64,000 nt of DNA from Bradyrhizobium sp. CB2312 (GTDB lineage Bacteria > Pseudomonadota > Alphaproteobacteria > Rhizobiales > Xanthobacteraceae): positions 1,261,501 through 1,325,500 of the forward strand of contig NZ_CP121668.1 in the NCBI RefSeq assembly GCF_029714425.1, in the 5' to 3' direction. Under the pieces are notes generated by a model. The model saw nothing but the letters and a program-made list of their open reading frames with translations. It was not told the origin of the DNA and made no database searches. This document shows, one piece after another, positions 42,567 through 50,504 of the stretch. Positions within the stretch are counted from its first letter, which is position 1, and each line of letters begins with the position of its first letter. The translations under genes were made by a program, and so were the position numbers.

Positions 42567-43712
42567 ATGACGTTTCTCAGCGTCGAGCAAGTCAACGGTC
42601 AGGTGTCCAGCGCGTCGGGAATCGCGGTCGATTTCGTGCGCGACTGGCGGCAGGCCGCATTGCGCCTCAGCGCAGGCCATCGCACCGCGTTTCAGCATGG
42701 CTACTGGCTCGGCGCCTGGTACGAGGCGTTCGGCGGCGTCGCGCCGCTGATCGCAGTGGTCTCCGATGCGGCGACGGGCAGGGACATCGCGGTGGTGCCG
42801 CTGGTCAGCCATGTCAGGCGTGGCATTCGCATCGTCGAATTTGCCGATTTCGGCGTCACCGACAACAACGCGCCGATCCTGGCGTCCGATGCCGCGCTGG
42901 ACGCGGCGGCGATGGATGCGATCGGGGCGGCGCTGGTCGAGGCCTTGTGCGCGCTGCCCGACGGCTTCGACCTGCTGCGCCTGAAGAAGATGCCGGCCCA
43001 GGTCGGGGGCAAGGCCAACCCGCTGGTGTCGCTCGGCCGGATCGGCTCAAGCTCGCTCAACGGCAATCTCGTGTTGACCGGCGACGATTACGAGGCGTAC
43101 CAGGCCTCGATCAAGCGCATGCAGATGCCGCGCTGCTGGCGCGTCTTCAATCGGCACGCGGGCGCACGGTTCGAGATCGCCACGGATGTCGCGCGCGCGC
43201 ATGAGCTACTGGACGTGATGGATGGCCAGCAGCAGGCGCGCATGCGCAAGCTCGGCTCGCGCTTCGTCCTCAACGACGAGACCCATGCGAAGTTCTATCG
43301 CGAGGTCGCGCGCCAGGGTGTTGCGGAAGGTTATGCCGTCATCTCGGCGCTGGTCTGCGACGAGGGCGTCGTCGCCACCACGCTCGGCGTCAGGCATGGC
43401 GCGACCTATTTTCTCCTGCGCATCAGCCACGCCGGCCATTCATGGGCGAGCTGCTCGCCGGGTCTGCTCGTCACCGAGCGCACCATGGCCGCGCTGCATG
43501 CACAGGGCGTGCGCCGCTTCGATCTCAGCATCGGCAATCACGACTACAAGCGCCGCTTCGGCGCGGAGAAGGTGCCGCTGACAGACGTCAGCGTCGCGCT
43601 GTCCTGGCGCGGGGCACCTTATGCCTTGCGCGACCATGCCGCGCAGGGCCTGCGCCGCCATCCGAGACTCGCCGCCCTTGCCGCGCGCGCCATGGGCAAG
43701 GCTGCAAATTAG
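42567..43712 (+). CDS. CelD/BcsL-type GNAT (FemAB-like) acyltransferase
   Basis: A 381-residue double-GNAT protein. The N-terminal half (AFQHGYWLGAWYEAFG; PLIAVVSDAATGRDIAVVPL) and the C-terminal half (YFLLRISHAGHSWASCSPGLLV; RRFDLSIGNHDYKRRFGAEKVPL) match the acetyltransferases often found in cellulose and exopolysaccharide clusters. It likely decorates the polymer or its precursors with an acyl group; donor and acceptor are unknown. It ends the plus-strand polysaccharide run. Confidence 0.85.
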   Translation: MTFLSVEQVNGQVSSASGIAVDFVRDWRQAALRLSAGHRTAFQHGYWLGAWYEAFGGVAPLIAVVSDAATGRDIAVVPLVSHVRRGIRIVEFADFGVTDNNAPILASDAALDAAAMDAIGAALVEALCALPDGFDLLRLKKMPAQVGGKANPLVSLGRIGSSSLNGNLVLTGDDYEAYQASIKRMQMPRCWRVFNRHAGARFEIATDVARAHELLDVMDGQQQARMRKLGSRFVLNDETHAKFYREVARQGVAEGYAVISALVCDEGVVATTLGVRHGATYFLLRISHAGHSWASCSPGLLVTERTMAALHAQGVRRFDLSIGNHDYKRRFGAEKVPLTDVSVALSWRGAPYALRDHAAQGLRRHPRLAALAARAMGKAAN

Positions 43713-43741
43713 CGTGAAGGCCCCGGATTGCGGGGGTCATT

Positions 43742-43759
43742 CGACGATCGCAATCGTCG
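43742..43759. terminator. Hairpin after the acyltransferase gene
   Basis: CGACGAT-CGCA-ATCGTCG is a perfect 7-bp stem with a 4-base loop, between the acyltransferase stop (43712) and the next start (43790). No T-run follows, so terminator function is possible but not certain. Confidence 0.4.
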
Positions 43760-43789
43760 TGCTATCGTCGCCCTCTCCCCGGAGGCGAC

Positions 43790-44662
43790 ATGGAAGATCG
43801 TTCGGCAAAATATCGCGCATTCTATGCGCAGCTGATCTGCGCTGCGGCGAAGGCGGCGGATCCCCGGCTCGAACAGGCCTTTCGGACCGTCAGACGCGAG
43901 CCCTTCGCCGGTTCTGGGCCGTGGTCGATCTGTCTCGGCGGTCACCCTTATGTGGTCACACCCGACAATGACCCTGCCTTTCTCTATCAGAACGCGCTTC
44001 TTGCACTGGATCCGGAGCGCGGCCTCAATATAGGCATGCCCAGTGCGCATGCTTATTGGCTCAGCGGCTGTGCGGTCAGGGAAGGCGAGACCGTGATCCA
44101 GATCGGCGCGGGTAGCGGCTATTACACCGCGATCCTGACGCATCTCGTCGGTCCCGGCGGCCGGGTCCACGCATATGAGATCGACGAGCGCCTGGCGGCA
44201 CTCGCGCGCGACAACCTGAAGGACATCGCTCATGTCGATGTGCGGGAACGTTCGGGCATCGCCTCGGACCTGCCCGCAACCGACGTGATTTATGTCTGCG
44301 CGGGTGCGGCGCAGCCGGCCACGGAATGGCTTGATGCGCTGCGCCCCGGCGGCCGGCTGGTGTTTCCCCTGGCGCCGGAAGGCATGCTCGGCGGCATGCT
44401 GATGATCACGCGCCCGGATGACGGCGCGATCTGGCCGGCGAAATTCCTCAGCCGTGCCCAGTTCATCGGCTGCGCGGGTTTGCAGGATCAAGACGCCGCC
44501 CGCCGATTGGCCGAGGCGTTCGCGAAAGGATGGGAAAGCGTGCAGTCGTTGCGGAGGGAGGGCGGTCCCGACGAGACCTGCTGGTTCGCCGGTGAGGGCT
44601 GGTGGCTGTCCACGGCGCCGCCGCCAACGCCGACGGATTCAGTTCAGGTGGATATCGCCTAG
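43790..44662 (+). CDS. PCMT-like SAM-dependent methyltransferase
   Basis: A 290-residue protein resembling protein-L-isoaspartate methyltransferases. It has an N-terminal RREPFAG segment, the substrate-facing NIGMPSAHAYWL (where PCMTs have TISAPHMV) and SAM motif I VIQIGAGSGYYTA, followed by YEIDERLAALARDNL. A C-terminal extension of about 60 residues lacks clear homology. The substituted substrate motif argues against true isoaspartate repair; a related methyltransferase acting on another carboxyl is more likely. The spacing from the previous gene suggests its own promoter, with CCCGGAGGCGAC before the ATG. Confidence 0.8.
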   Translation: MEDRSAKYRAFYAQLICAAAKAADPRLEQAFRTVRREPFAGSGPWSICLGGHPYVVTPDNDPAFLYQNALLALDPERGLNIGMPSAHAYWLSGCAVREGETVIQIGAGSGYYTAILTHLVGPGGRVHAYEIDERLAALARDNLKDIAHVDVRERSGIASDLPATDVIYVCAGAAQPATEWLDALRPGGRLVFPLAPEGMLGGMLMITRPDDGAIWPAKFLSRAQFIGCAGLQDQDAARRLAEAFAKGWESVQSLRREGGPDETCWFAGEGWWLSTAPPPTPTDSVQVDIA

Positions 44663-44666
44663 CCCT

Positions 44667-44801
44667 TCACGATCCCGTGCATTCCGCGCAGTGCAGCCGG
44701 CCGCGCGAGGCGCGGAACAGGCTGCGGCAATACCAGCGCCGTGCCAGCGCCTGGGCGGGCTTGCGGATCATCTGCGCGATCAACAAGAGTTCGAAAGCCA
44801 T
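44667..44801 (-). CDS. Candidate small protein with terminal CxxC motif
   Basis: A 44-residue frame (ATG at 44801, TGA at 44667) with a hydrophobic start MAFELLLIAQMI, a basic middle and a C-terminal HCAEC. It fills most of a 268-bp gap between the PCMT-like and wrbA genes. No clear ribosome-binding site is seen and I do not recognise the sequence, so it may be a chance frame. Confidence 0.3.
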   Translation of the reverse strand: MAFELLLIAQMIRKPAQALARRWYCRSLFRASRGRLHCAECTGS

Positions 44802-44930
44802 TCGTATCGCTTTTGGTGGAAATGTGCTGCGAACAGAGATGGGGCGGCATCCCCGAATGAGAATGCCGCCCGCGTCGCATCAGCCATGCAATCGGCCGCG
44901 CAGCTTAACTGTTCTGCTCAACCATGCAGC

Positions 44931-45530
44931 TCAGCCATGCAGTTTCTTCGCGGTCTCCGCGATCTGGCGGCCCTGATAGCGCGCGCCGGCAAGCTCGTTG
45001 GCGCTGGGTTGGCGGCTGCCGTCGCCGCCGGTGATCGTGGTTGCGCCGTAGGGCGCCCCGCCCGTGACCTCGTCGAGCTTCATCTGGCCGGCAAAGCCGT
45101 AGTTCAGGCCGACCACGACCATGCCGAAGTGCAAGAGGTTGGTGATGATCGAGAACAGCGTCGTCTCCTGGCCGCCATGCTGGGTCGCGCTGGACGTGAA
45201 GGCACCGCCGACCTTGCCGTGCAGCGCGCCCTTGGCCCACAGCCCGCCGGCCTGGTCCAAGAAGTTCGCCATCTGCGAGGCCATCCGGCCGAAGCGGGTG
45301 CCGGTGCCGACGATGATCGCGTCGTAATTGGCGAGGTCCTCGATCTTGGCGATCGGCGCAGCCTGGTCGACCTTGTAGTACGAGGCCTTGGCGACTTCGG
45401 CCGGCACCAGCTCCGGCACGCGCTTGACGTCGACGGTGACGCCGGCCTCGCGGGCGCCTTCGGCAACGGCATTCGCCATCGCTTCGATATGGCCGTAGGC
45501 GGAATAATAGAGGACGAGAACTTTGGTCAT
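44931..45530 (-). CDS. wrbA: NAD(P)H:quinone oxidoreductase WrbA
   Basis: A 199-residue flavodoxin-like quinone reductase. The FMN phosphate loop reads [12 protein letters not shown] at 8-19, with [13 protein letters not shown] and [12 protein letters not shown] forming the flavin edges. It performs two-electron quinone reduction, avoiding semiquinone radicals. ATG at 45530 is used; a longer frame upstream runs through a repeat element and is discarded. It lies downstream of pirin and SDR genes on the same strand, making a quinone/electrophile protection unit. Confidence 0.93.
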   Translation of the reverse strand: MTKVLVLYYSAYGHIEAMANAVAEGAREAGVTVDVKRVPELVPAEVAKASYYKVDQAAPIAKIEDLANYDAIIVGTGTRFGRMASQMANFLDQAGGLWAKGALHGKVGGAFTSSATQHGGQETTLFSIITNLLHFGMVVVGLNYGFAGQMKLDEVTGGAPYGATTITGGDGSRQPSANELAGARYQGRQIAETAKKLHG

Positions 45531-45578
45531 GGTGGTCTCCGTTGGGTGGGTTTGATGTGTTGAGTTGTTTTGTTCGCT

Positions 45579-45664
45579 GTCATTGCCGGGCTTGACCCGG
45601 CAATCCATCGGGCTTGAAAAGCTCCTTGCGAAGGTGATGGATGCCCGGCTCAAGGCCGGGCACG
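45579..45664. repeat. Extragenic two-hairpin repeat (GTCATTGCCGGG-CTTGA-CCCGGCAAT family)
   Basis: A first hairpin GTCATTGCCGGG...CCCGGCAAT is followed by a second, GATGCCCGGCT...AGGCCGGGCACGAC, which forms the other half of the standard two-hairpin unit. It sits between pirin and wrbA. It is the same family as the IS-interrupted repeat at 9962. Confidence 0.85.
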
Positions 45665-45680
45665 ACGAGTTGTTTTGTGG

Positions 45681-46379
45681 TTACGCCGCGTCGACGAGTA
45701 CGATTTCCGAATCTTCCAGCGCCGTGATCTTCAGCTTGGCCTCGTCGCGGATCGCGGCGCCGTCGCGGGCGTTGACGCGCACGCCGTTGATCTCGATCGA
45801 GCCCGCCGCCGGCACGAGATAAAGATGCCGCGCCGTCTGCGGCGCGTACTCGGCGCTCTCGCCGGCCTTCAGCGTGGTGGCGAGCACCCGCGCATCGGCG
45901 CGGATCGGCAGCGCATCCGTGTCGCCTTCGATGCCGCTCGCGATGGTGACGAGCTTGCCGGAGCGATTCGCCTTCGGGAACGGCTTCGAGCCCCAGGTCG
46001 GCTGTCCCCCGCGCGCCGTCGGCTCGATCCAGATCTGGAAGATCCGGGTTTGCGTCGGCTCGAGATTGTACTCGGAGTGGCGGATGCCGCTGCCGGCGCT
46101 CATCACCTGCACGTCGCCGGCTTCAGTCCGCCCTTCGTTGCCGAGGTTGTCCTGATGGGTGATCGCGCCCTCGCGCACATAGGTGATGATCTCCATGTTG
46201 GCGTGAGGATGAGCCGGGAAGCCCGTGTTCGGCGCGATCTCGTCGTCGTTCCACACCCGTAAAGAGCCGTGACCCATGTTGTTCGGATCATAGTGGCTGG
46301 CGAAGGAGAAATGATGCTTGGCCTTGAGCCAGCCGTGGTCGGCGCCGCCGAGCTTGTCGAAAGGTCTGAGTTCGATCAT
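45681..46379 (-). CDS. Pirin-family bicupin protein
   Basis: A 232-residue YhaK/pirin-type bicupin. The N-terminal cupin holds the metal ligands in FPAHPHANMEIITYV (two His), THQD (His) and the E of VQVMSAGSGIRHSEYN. The second cupin is degenerate, as usual. Some pirins show quercetinase activity or act as redox-sensitive cofactors. It sits 35 bp after the SDR gene and upstream of wrbA. Function here is probably linked to phenolic or oxidant stress. Confidence 0.9.
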   Translation of the reverse strand: MIELRPFDKLGGADHGWLKAKHHFSFASHYDPNNMGHGSLRVWNDDEIAPNTGFPAHPHANMEIITYVREGAITHQDNLGNEGRTEAGDVQVMSAGSGIRHSEYNLEPTQTRIFQIWIEPTARGGQPTWGSKPFPKANRSGKLVTIASGIEGDTDALPIRADARVLATTLKAGESAEYAPQTARHLYLVPAAGSIEINGVRVNARDGAAIRDEAKLKITALEDSEIVLVDAA

Positions 46380-46414
46380 TTGCGTAGTCCTTGGTTTGAA
46401 CGGGCGGGCGTTGA

Positions 46415-47167
46415 TCAGGCGTTGAAACCGCCGTCGACGTTGAGCACGGTGCCGGTGACGAAAGAGGCTTGCGGGCTTGCGAGGAACACGACGCCGGCGG
46501 CGACCTCCTCGGGGCGGCCGAAGCGCTGCAGCGCGTGCTGCTTGCGCTGGGTCTCGGCGAACTCGCCGCCGTCCTTCGGATTCATGTCGGTGTCGATCGA
46601 GCCGGGCTGCACCACGTTCACTGTGATGCCGCGCGGGCCGAGGTCGCGTGCCGCGCCCTTGGTGTAACCGACCACGGCCGCCTTGGTGGCGACGTAGTCG
46701 GCAAGGCCAGGGAACGAGGCGCGGTCGGCGAGCATCGATCCGACCGTCACGATGCGGCCGCCTTCACCCATCAATTGCGAGGCAGCGCGGATCGCCGCGA
46801 TCACGCCGTGCACGTTGATGCCATCCTGGCGGGCGAACGCTTCGGTGTCGGCCTTGGCATCGTCGATCGCACCACCGGCAGCGACGCCGGCATTGTTGAC
46901 GAGGATGTCGAGATGGCCGAACTCCTTGGCGACATCATTGACGAGCTGTGTCACGTCCTTGGCGGAAGCCTGGTCCGCCCTGAAGGCGCGGGCCTTCACG
47001 CCCTTGGCCTTCAATTCGGCGACGACCGCTTCAGCCTTGTCGGGCGAGGCGACATAGCTGATGGCGACATCCGCGCCTTCATCGGCTAGAGCGCGGGCCG
47101 AGGCCGCGCCGATCCCGCGCGAGCCGCCGGTGACGAGGGCAACCTTGCCTGAGAGCTTCTTGGTCAT
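46415..47167 (-). CDS. Short-chain dehydrogenase/reductase
   Basis: A 250-residue classical SDR. The cofactor motif is TGGSRGIG (13-20), NNAG follows strand 4, serine is in VGSML, and the active-site Y-x3-K is in DYVATKAAVVG. A C-terminal GGFNA end is typical. Two basic residues after strand 1 are not obvious, so coenzyme preference is unclear. The start at 47167 (MTKKLSGKVALV) is chosen over a longer frame with an unconserved Ser/Arg-rich leader. It is divergent from a LysR gene, with a GAAAC/GTTTC dyad in between, and leads the SDR-pirin-WrbA run. Confidence 0.9.
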   Translation of the reverse strand: MTKKLSGKVALVTGGSRGIGAASARALADEGADVAISYVASPDKAEAVVAELKAKGVKARAFRADQASAKDVTQLVNDVAKEFGHLDILVNNAGVAAGGAIDDAKADTEAFARQDGINVHGVIAAIRAASQLMGEGGRIVTVGSMLADRASFPGLADYVATKAAVVGYTKGAARDLGPRGITVNVVQPGSIDTDMNPKDGGEFAETQRKQHALQRFGRPEEVAAGVVFLASPQASFVTGTVLNVDGGFNA

Positions 47168-47242
47168 TGGATTTCTCCAGTTCCTGAATGTCTGATGACC
47201 CTTGGATAAGCCTCCGCCTGTGGTATAGAAATAGAAACTGTT

Positions 47243-47257
47243 GAAACGCATTGTTTC
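47243..47257. promoter_or_regulatory. Putative LysR operator between SDR and LysR genes
   Basis: GAAAC-GCATT-GTTTC is a perfect 15-bp interrupted dyad in the 118-bp divergent region. A further GAAAC lies 11 bp upstream at 47234. Position and symmetry fit a LysR-type binding site. Confidence 0.55.
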
Positions 47258-47285
47258 CTGAAATATCCCTGACGGACCGACGCCC

Positions 47286-48221
47286 ATGGCAAAACTCCCC
47301 GATTTCGAGGCGCTCGCGATTTTCGCAAAAGTCGTGGAATTACGGTCGTTTGCGGGGGCGGCGAGCGAACTCACGATGTCCAAGGCGACGGTGTCCAAAG
47401 CGGTCACCCGGCTGGAGGAGCGGCTCGGCGCCCGCCTCTTCAACCGCACCTCGCGCCGGCTCGCGCTGACCGATGCCGGCCACAAGCTCGCCGACCGCGC
47501 CACGCGCCTGCTTGCCGACGGCGAGGCGGCCGAGAACGAGGCGCTGGCGCAATCGGTGGCGCCGCGCGGCCTGGTGCGGCTCGCGGTGCCCATGACGTTC
47601 GGCATCAAGGCGGTGGCGCCGCTGCTGCCGGAATTCTTCGAGACCTATCCGGAAGTCTCGGTCGATCTGCACTTGAGTGATGCGACCGTTGATCTCATCG
47701 GCGAGGGTTTTGACATGGCGGTGCGGATCGCGCGGCTGCCGGATTCTTCGCTGATTGCGCGGCGGCTCTTCACCATGCCGCGCTTCACCGTGGCCGCGCC
47801 GTCTTATCTCAGGAAGCATGGCCGGCCGACGCATCCGATGCATCTCGCCGAGCACAAATGCTTCAGCTACGCCTATCTCTCCACGCCCAATGTCTGGCAC
47901 TACACCAATTCGGCCGGCGAGCAGGCGAGCGTGCGTCCGGGCGGCCCCCTCAGGGTCAACAATGGCGAAGCCGTGATGCCCTCGCTGCTCGCCGGCCTCG
48001 GCATCGCGGAGCTGCCGGAGTTCATCGTCGGCGACGCCATCTCCTCCGGCGCCCTCGAAGTCATCCTGAAGGACTGGAAGCAGGCCGAAGGCGCCGTGCA
48101 CCTCGTGACCCCGCCCGGCGGCCCGCGCCCCGCGCGCGTCGAGGCGCTCGCAGATTTCCTCGCGGCGAAGCTCCCGGGCACCTGCAAGCGGCAGCCGAGG
48201 AAGGGCGGCAAAGCCGGATAG
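47286..48221 (+). CDS. LysR-family transcriptional regulator (quinone/SDR unit)
   Basis: A 311-residue LysR protein. The HTH spans about residues 5-60 (AIFAKVVELRSFAGAASELTMSKATVSKAVTRLEERLG), with an effector domain from 92 (GLVRLAVPMTFGIKAVAPLLPEFF) and a basic tail KRQPRKGGKAG. It belongs to the same CrgA-like branch as the emr regulator. It is divergent from the SDR-pirin-WrbA genes and is their probable regulator, perhaps responding to a quinone or electrophile. Confidence 0.9.
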   Translation: MAKLPDFEALAIFAKVVELRSFAGAASELTMSKATVSKAVTRLEERLGARLFNRTSRRLALTDAGHKLADRATRLLADGEAAENEALAQSVAPRGLVRLAVPMTFGIKAVAPLLPEFFETYPEVSVDLHLSDATVDLIGEGFDMAVRIARLPDSSLIARRLFTMPRFTVAAPSYLRKHGRPTHPMHLAEHKCFSYAYLSTPNVWHYTNSAGEQASVRPGGPLRVNNGEAVMPSLLAGLGIAELPEFIVGDAISSGALEVILKDWKQAEGAVHLVTPPGGPRPARVEALADFLAAKLPGTCKRQPRKGGKAG

Positions 48222-48224
48222 ATT

Positions 48225-48314
48225 GGTGGGCACGGCGCTTTGCGCCTTTGCCCACCCTACGAGTCTATCGTCCGCGCAAGCTATCGTAGGGTGGGCAAAG
48301 CAAAGCGTGCCCAC
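48225..48314. repeat. Extragenic palindrome (TGGTGGGCACGGCG...CGTAGGGTGGGC family)
   Basis: Two outer arms GTGGGCACG and CGTGCCCAC, with inner TTTGCCCACCCTACGA and TCGTAGGGTGGGCAAAG arms, form a long inverted repeat. This is the GTAGGGTGGGCAAAG family in the opposite order to 15971-16063. Confidence 0.85.
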
Positions 48315-48430
48315 GTCTTTGCCTGAGGGATCGCAAGTGTGTCGATATCGACGCGCTCAGGGCAGGCCGTTCTTCTTCGGCGTTGTGCCGCAGGGATATG
48401 CGCGACATCGCGGGGCAATTCGGTGAGTGA

Positions 48431-48469
48431 TGGTGGGCAAGGCGCTTTGCGCCTTTGCCCACCCTACGA
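48431..48469. repeat. Single-arm copy of the GTGGGCAAAG palindrome family
   Basis: TGGTGGGCAAGGCGC...GCGCCTTTGCCCACC is a compact single hairpin of the family, adjacent to the longer copy at 48225-48314. It lies just beyond the end of the 48490 gene. Confidence 0.75.
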
Positions 48470-48489
48470 CACCTCGCTTTTCGGCCTGA

Positions 48490-48807
48490 CTACGGCACCT
48501 TCACGCCGTCGATCGCGATGATGCGCAAGTTCGGCTTCAGCGTCTCGTCCAGCTGCGTCTTCAACTCGTGCACGCGCGGGTCGGTCGAACGCGCCGCGCA
48601 CACCGCGTATTGATGGACCGATTGCGCCAAAGCGCGCCGCGCTTCCGGCGTTCGCGTCAGGTCGGGCTTCGAAAGCCGCAGGACGATCGCTGCGAGATTC
48701 ACCAGCATCTCGTCCAGGGCGACGTCGATGGTAGCAAGATTACGCATGACCCACTCCTGGAAGGGCAACCGCCGCTCCAGGGATGCGTTCCGGGCCGGGC
48801 TGAACAT
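48490..48807 (-). CDS. Hypothetical small protein
   Basis: A 105-residue frame, or 85 residues if it starts at the ATG at 48747 (MRNLATIDVALDEML). The longer start is possible but its first 20 residues look less conserved in character. The product is helix-rich, with LVNLAAIVLRLSKPDL and RRALAQSVHQYAVCAARSTDPRVHELKTQL. No signal peptide, span or known motif is seen. It is divergent from the TctC-type gene. Function unknown. Confidence 0.6.
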   Translation of the reverse strand: MFSPARNASLERRLPFQEWVMRNLATIDVALDEMLVNLAAIVLRLSKPDLTRTPEARRALAQSVHQYAVCAARSTDPRVHELKTQLDETLKPNLRIIAIDGVKVP

Positions 48808-48894
48808 GGTGAATGCCTGGTAAACGTCTTGTTCTTGCCGATCGCCACGCTAGGCTGGGGCCGAAACAAGAAAAGTCCAGGGAGGGGAGTTGCC

Positions 48895-49881
48895 ATGGAT
48901 CGACGCGATATCCTGCGCGCCGTTGCCGCATTGCCGTTGTTGCGAGCTGCATGGCCGGAGCCGGCCTTCGCGCAAGCCTATCCGGCGCGCAACATCACCC
49001 TGATCGTGCCGTTTCCGGCCGGCGGGCAGGCCGATCTTGCGGCGCGTCCCGTCGCGATGGCGCTGGAGCGGATTCTCGGCAAGCCCGTGATCGTCGACAA
49101 CCGTGCCGGCGGTGGCGGCGGATCGGTCGGCAACGCCGCGGCGGCGCGCGCCGAGCCCGACGGCCACACGCTGCTGATGACGCTGTCCTCGCTCGCGGTG
49201 CTGCCCGAAGCCGACCGGCTGTTCGAACGGCCGGTCGCCTACGAAGTCTCGCAGTTCATGCCGATCGCGCGCGTGCTCGCCGATCCCACGCTGCTCGCGG
49301 TGCCGGCCTCGGCGCCATGGAAGACGGCGCAGGAGTTCGTCGAGGATGCAAAGAGACGGCCCGGTCAGATCACCTACGGCTCCTCCGGTCCCTACGGCAC
49401 GCTGCATGTGGCGATGGAGATGTTCGCTGGCAGCGCCGATATCAAATTGCTGCACGTGCCGTTCCGCGGCGCGGGGCCGGCGCTGACCGCGCTGCTGAGC
49501 GGCACGGTGCAGGCCATCGCCGCGGCACCCGGCACGCTGAAGCCGCAGGTCGACGACGGCAAGCTGCGCGTGCTCGGCAATTGCGGCGCCCAGCGCATCG
49601 CGAGCTTTCCTGACGTGCCGACGTTCCAGGAGCTCGGCTACAAGGACGTCGAGATGTACATCTGGGCCGGCTTGTTCGCACAGAGCACGCTGCCCGCGCC
49701 GATCGCGACCCGCTTGCGCGAGGCGATGGCGCAGGTGATGTCGAGCCCCGACGTGCTCAAATCGTTCGAGGCTTCGGGCAGTCTCGTCGCCTATCAGGAC
49801 GCGCCGGCCTTCTCCGAATTCGTCGCGGCCGACAGCACGCGCCTGATCGCGGCGGTGAAGAAGATCGGCAAGGTGGAGTAG
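48895..49881 (+). CDS. Tripartite tricarboxylate transporter substrate-binding protein (Bug/TctC)
   Basis: A 328-residue Bug-family receptor. The leader MDRRDILRAVAALPLLRAAWPEPAFAQA contains a twin-arginine-like RRDILR and an AQA cleavage site. The mature part starts YPARNITLIVPFPAGGQADLAARPVAMAL, the standard TctC opening. A VDNRAGGGGGSVGNAAAARAEPDGHTLLM segment and YGSSGPYGTLHVAMEMF define the ligand cleft. Bug proteins are far more numerous than TctA/TctB pairs in these bacteria; no membrane partner is adjacent. The ATG at 48895 follows GGGAGGGGAG closely. Confidence 0.92.
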   Translation: MDRRDILRAVAALPLLRAAWPEPAFAQAYPARNITLIVPFPAGGQADLAARPVAMALERILGKPVIVDNRAGGGGGSVGNAAAARAEPDGHTLLMTLSSLAVLPEADRLFERPVAYEVSQFMPIARVLADPTLLAVPASAPWKTAQEFVEDAKRRPGQITYGSSGPYGTLHVAMEMFAGSADIKLLHVPFRGAGPALTALLSGTVQAIAAAPGTLKPQVDDGKLRVLGNCGAQRIASFPDVPTFQELGYKDVEMYIWAGLFAQSTLPAPIATRLREAMAQVMSSPDVLKSFEASGSLVAYQDAPAFSEFVAADSTRLIAAVKKIGKVE

Positions 49882-49976
49882 GTTCCAGCCGCACTTTCAC
49901 ATTTTTTTGTTGGTTCAGAACCTGACCGCGTCTCATTGATTGAGGACAAATTGAGAGAAGCGAGAAGGATCTGGAT

Positions 49977-50333
49977 ATGCGAACAGAGCGGATTGCGCTG
50001 GGTGTGGCGCTCGCGATCGGCGGCATCGTCGCGCAGGGCGCCGCCTTCGCGCAGGAATATCGCGGCACCATGGAACAGCAGATGGCCTGCACGCCGGATG
50101 TGTGGCGGCTGTGCAGCGACCAGATTCCGGACGTGAACCGCATCGTGGCCTGCCTGCAACAGAACTCGCCGCAACTCTCCAGTGGCTGCCGCGCGGTGTT
50201 CCGGTCCAACAACCAGGTGCAGCCGCAGCAGCAGGTGCCGCGTGGTCGTGCCGCGCCGTCGCCGCGCTATAACAATGCGCCGCCGCCACCTCAGCAGGTG
50301 CAGCCGCGGCCCTACGACGATGACGACGATTAG
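49977..50333 (+). CDS. Secreted small Cys/Pro/Gln-rich protein
   Basis: A 118-residue protein with a signal peptide of about 25 residues (ending QGAAFAQ). The mature part holds a compact domain with four cysteines (ACTPD, LCSD, ACLQQ, GCRA), presumably two disulfides, resembling the cysteine-rich repeat proteins common in Bradyrhizobium. A low-complexity tail rich in Pro and Gln ends in five aspartates. Periplasmic location is inferred. No enzyme motif is seen. Confidence 0.75.
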   Translation: MRTERIALGVALAIGGIVAQGAAFAQEYRGTMEQQMACTPDVWRLCSDQIPDVNRIVACLQQNSPQLSSGCRAVFRSNNQVQPQQQVPRGRAAPSPRYNNAPPPPQQVQPRPYDDDDD

Positions 50334-50340
50334 CGCTGTC

Positions 50341-50446
50341 TAAAGCATGATCCGGAAAAGTGCGCAGCGGTTTTCCGAAAAGATCATGCGCAAACCACAA
50401 GCCAAAGCGCGATGAAGATTTCATCCTGATCTCATCGTGCTTTTGC
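50341..50446. repeat. Extragenic two-hairpin repeat (GCATGATCCGGAAAAG family)
   Basis: AAAGCATGATCCGGAAAAG...TTTTCCGAAAAGATCATGC forms the first hairpin and AAAGCGCGATGA...TCATCGTGCTTTT the second. It is the same family as 23767-23870 and 51442-51545. It follows the small secreted-protein gene. Confidence 0.88.
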
Positions 50447-50504
50447 GCATGATCGGAAAACCAGGCAGCAGTCGGCGCGAAAGATTGCGATCGTGCCGCC
50501 TGGT

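Noticed and set aside
48568..48894. Extended N-terminus of the TctC-type binding protein
   Set aside because: It would bury the signal peptide, lies antisense to another gene and lacks a ribosome-binding site; ATG at 48895 has one.
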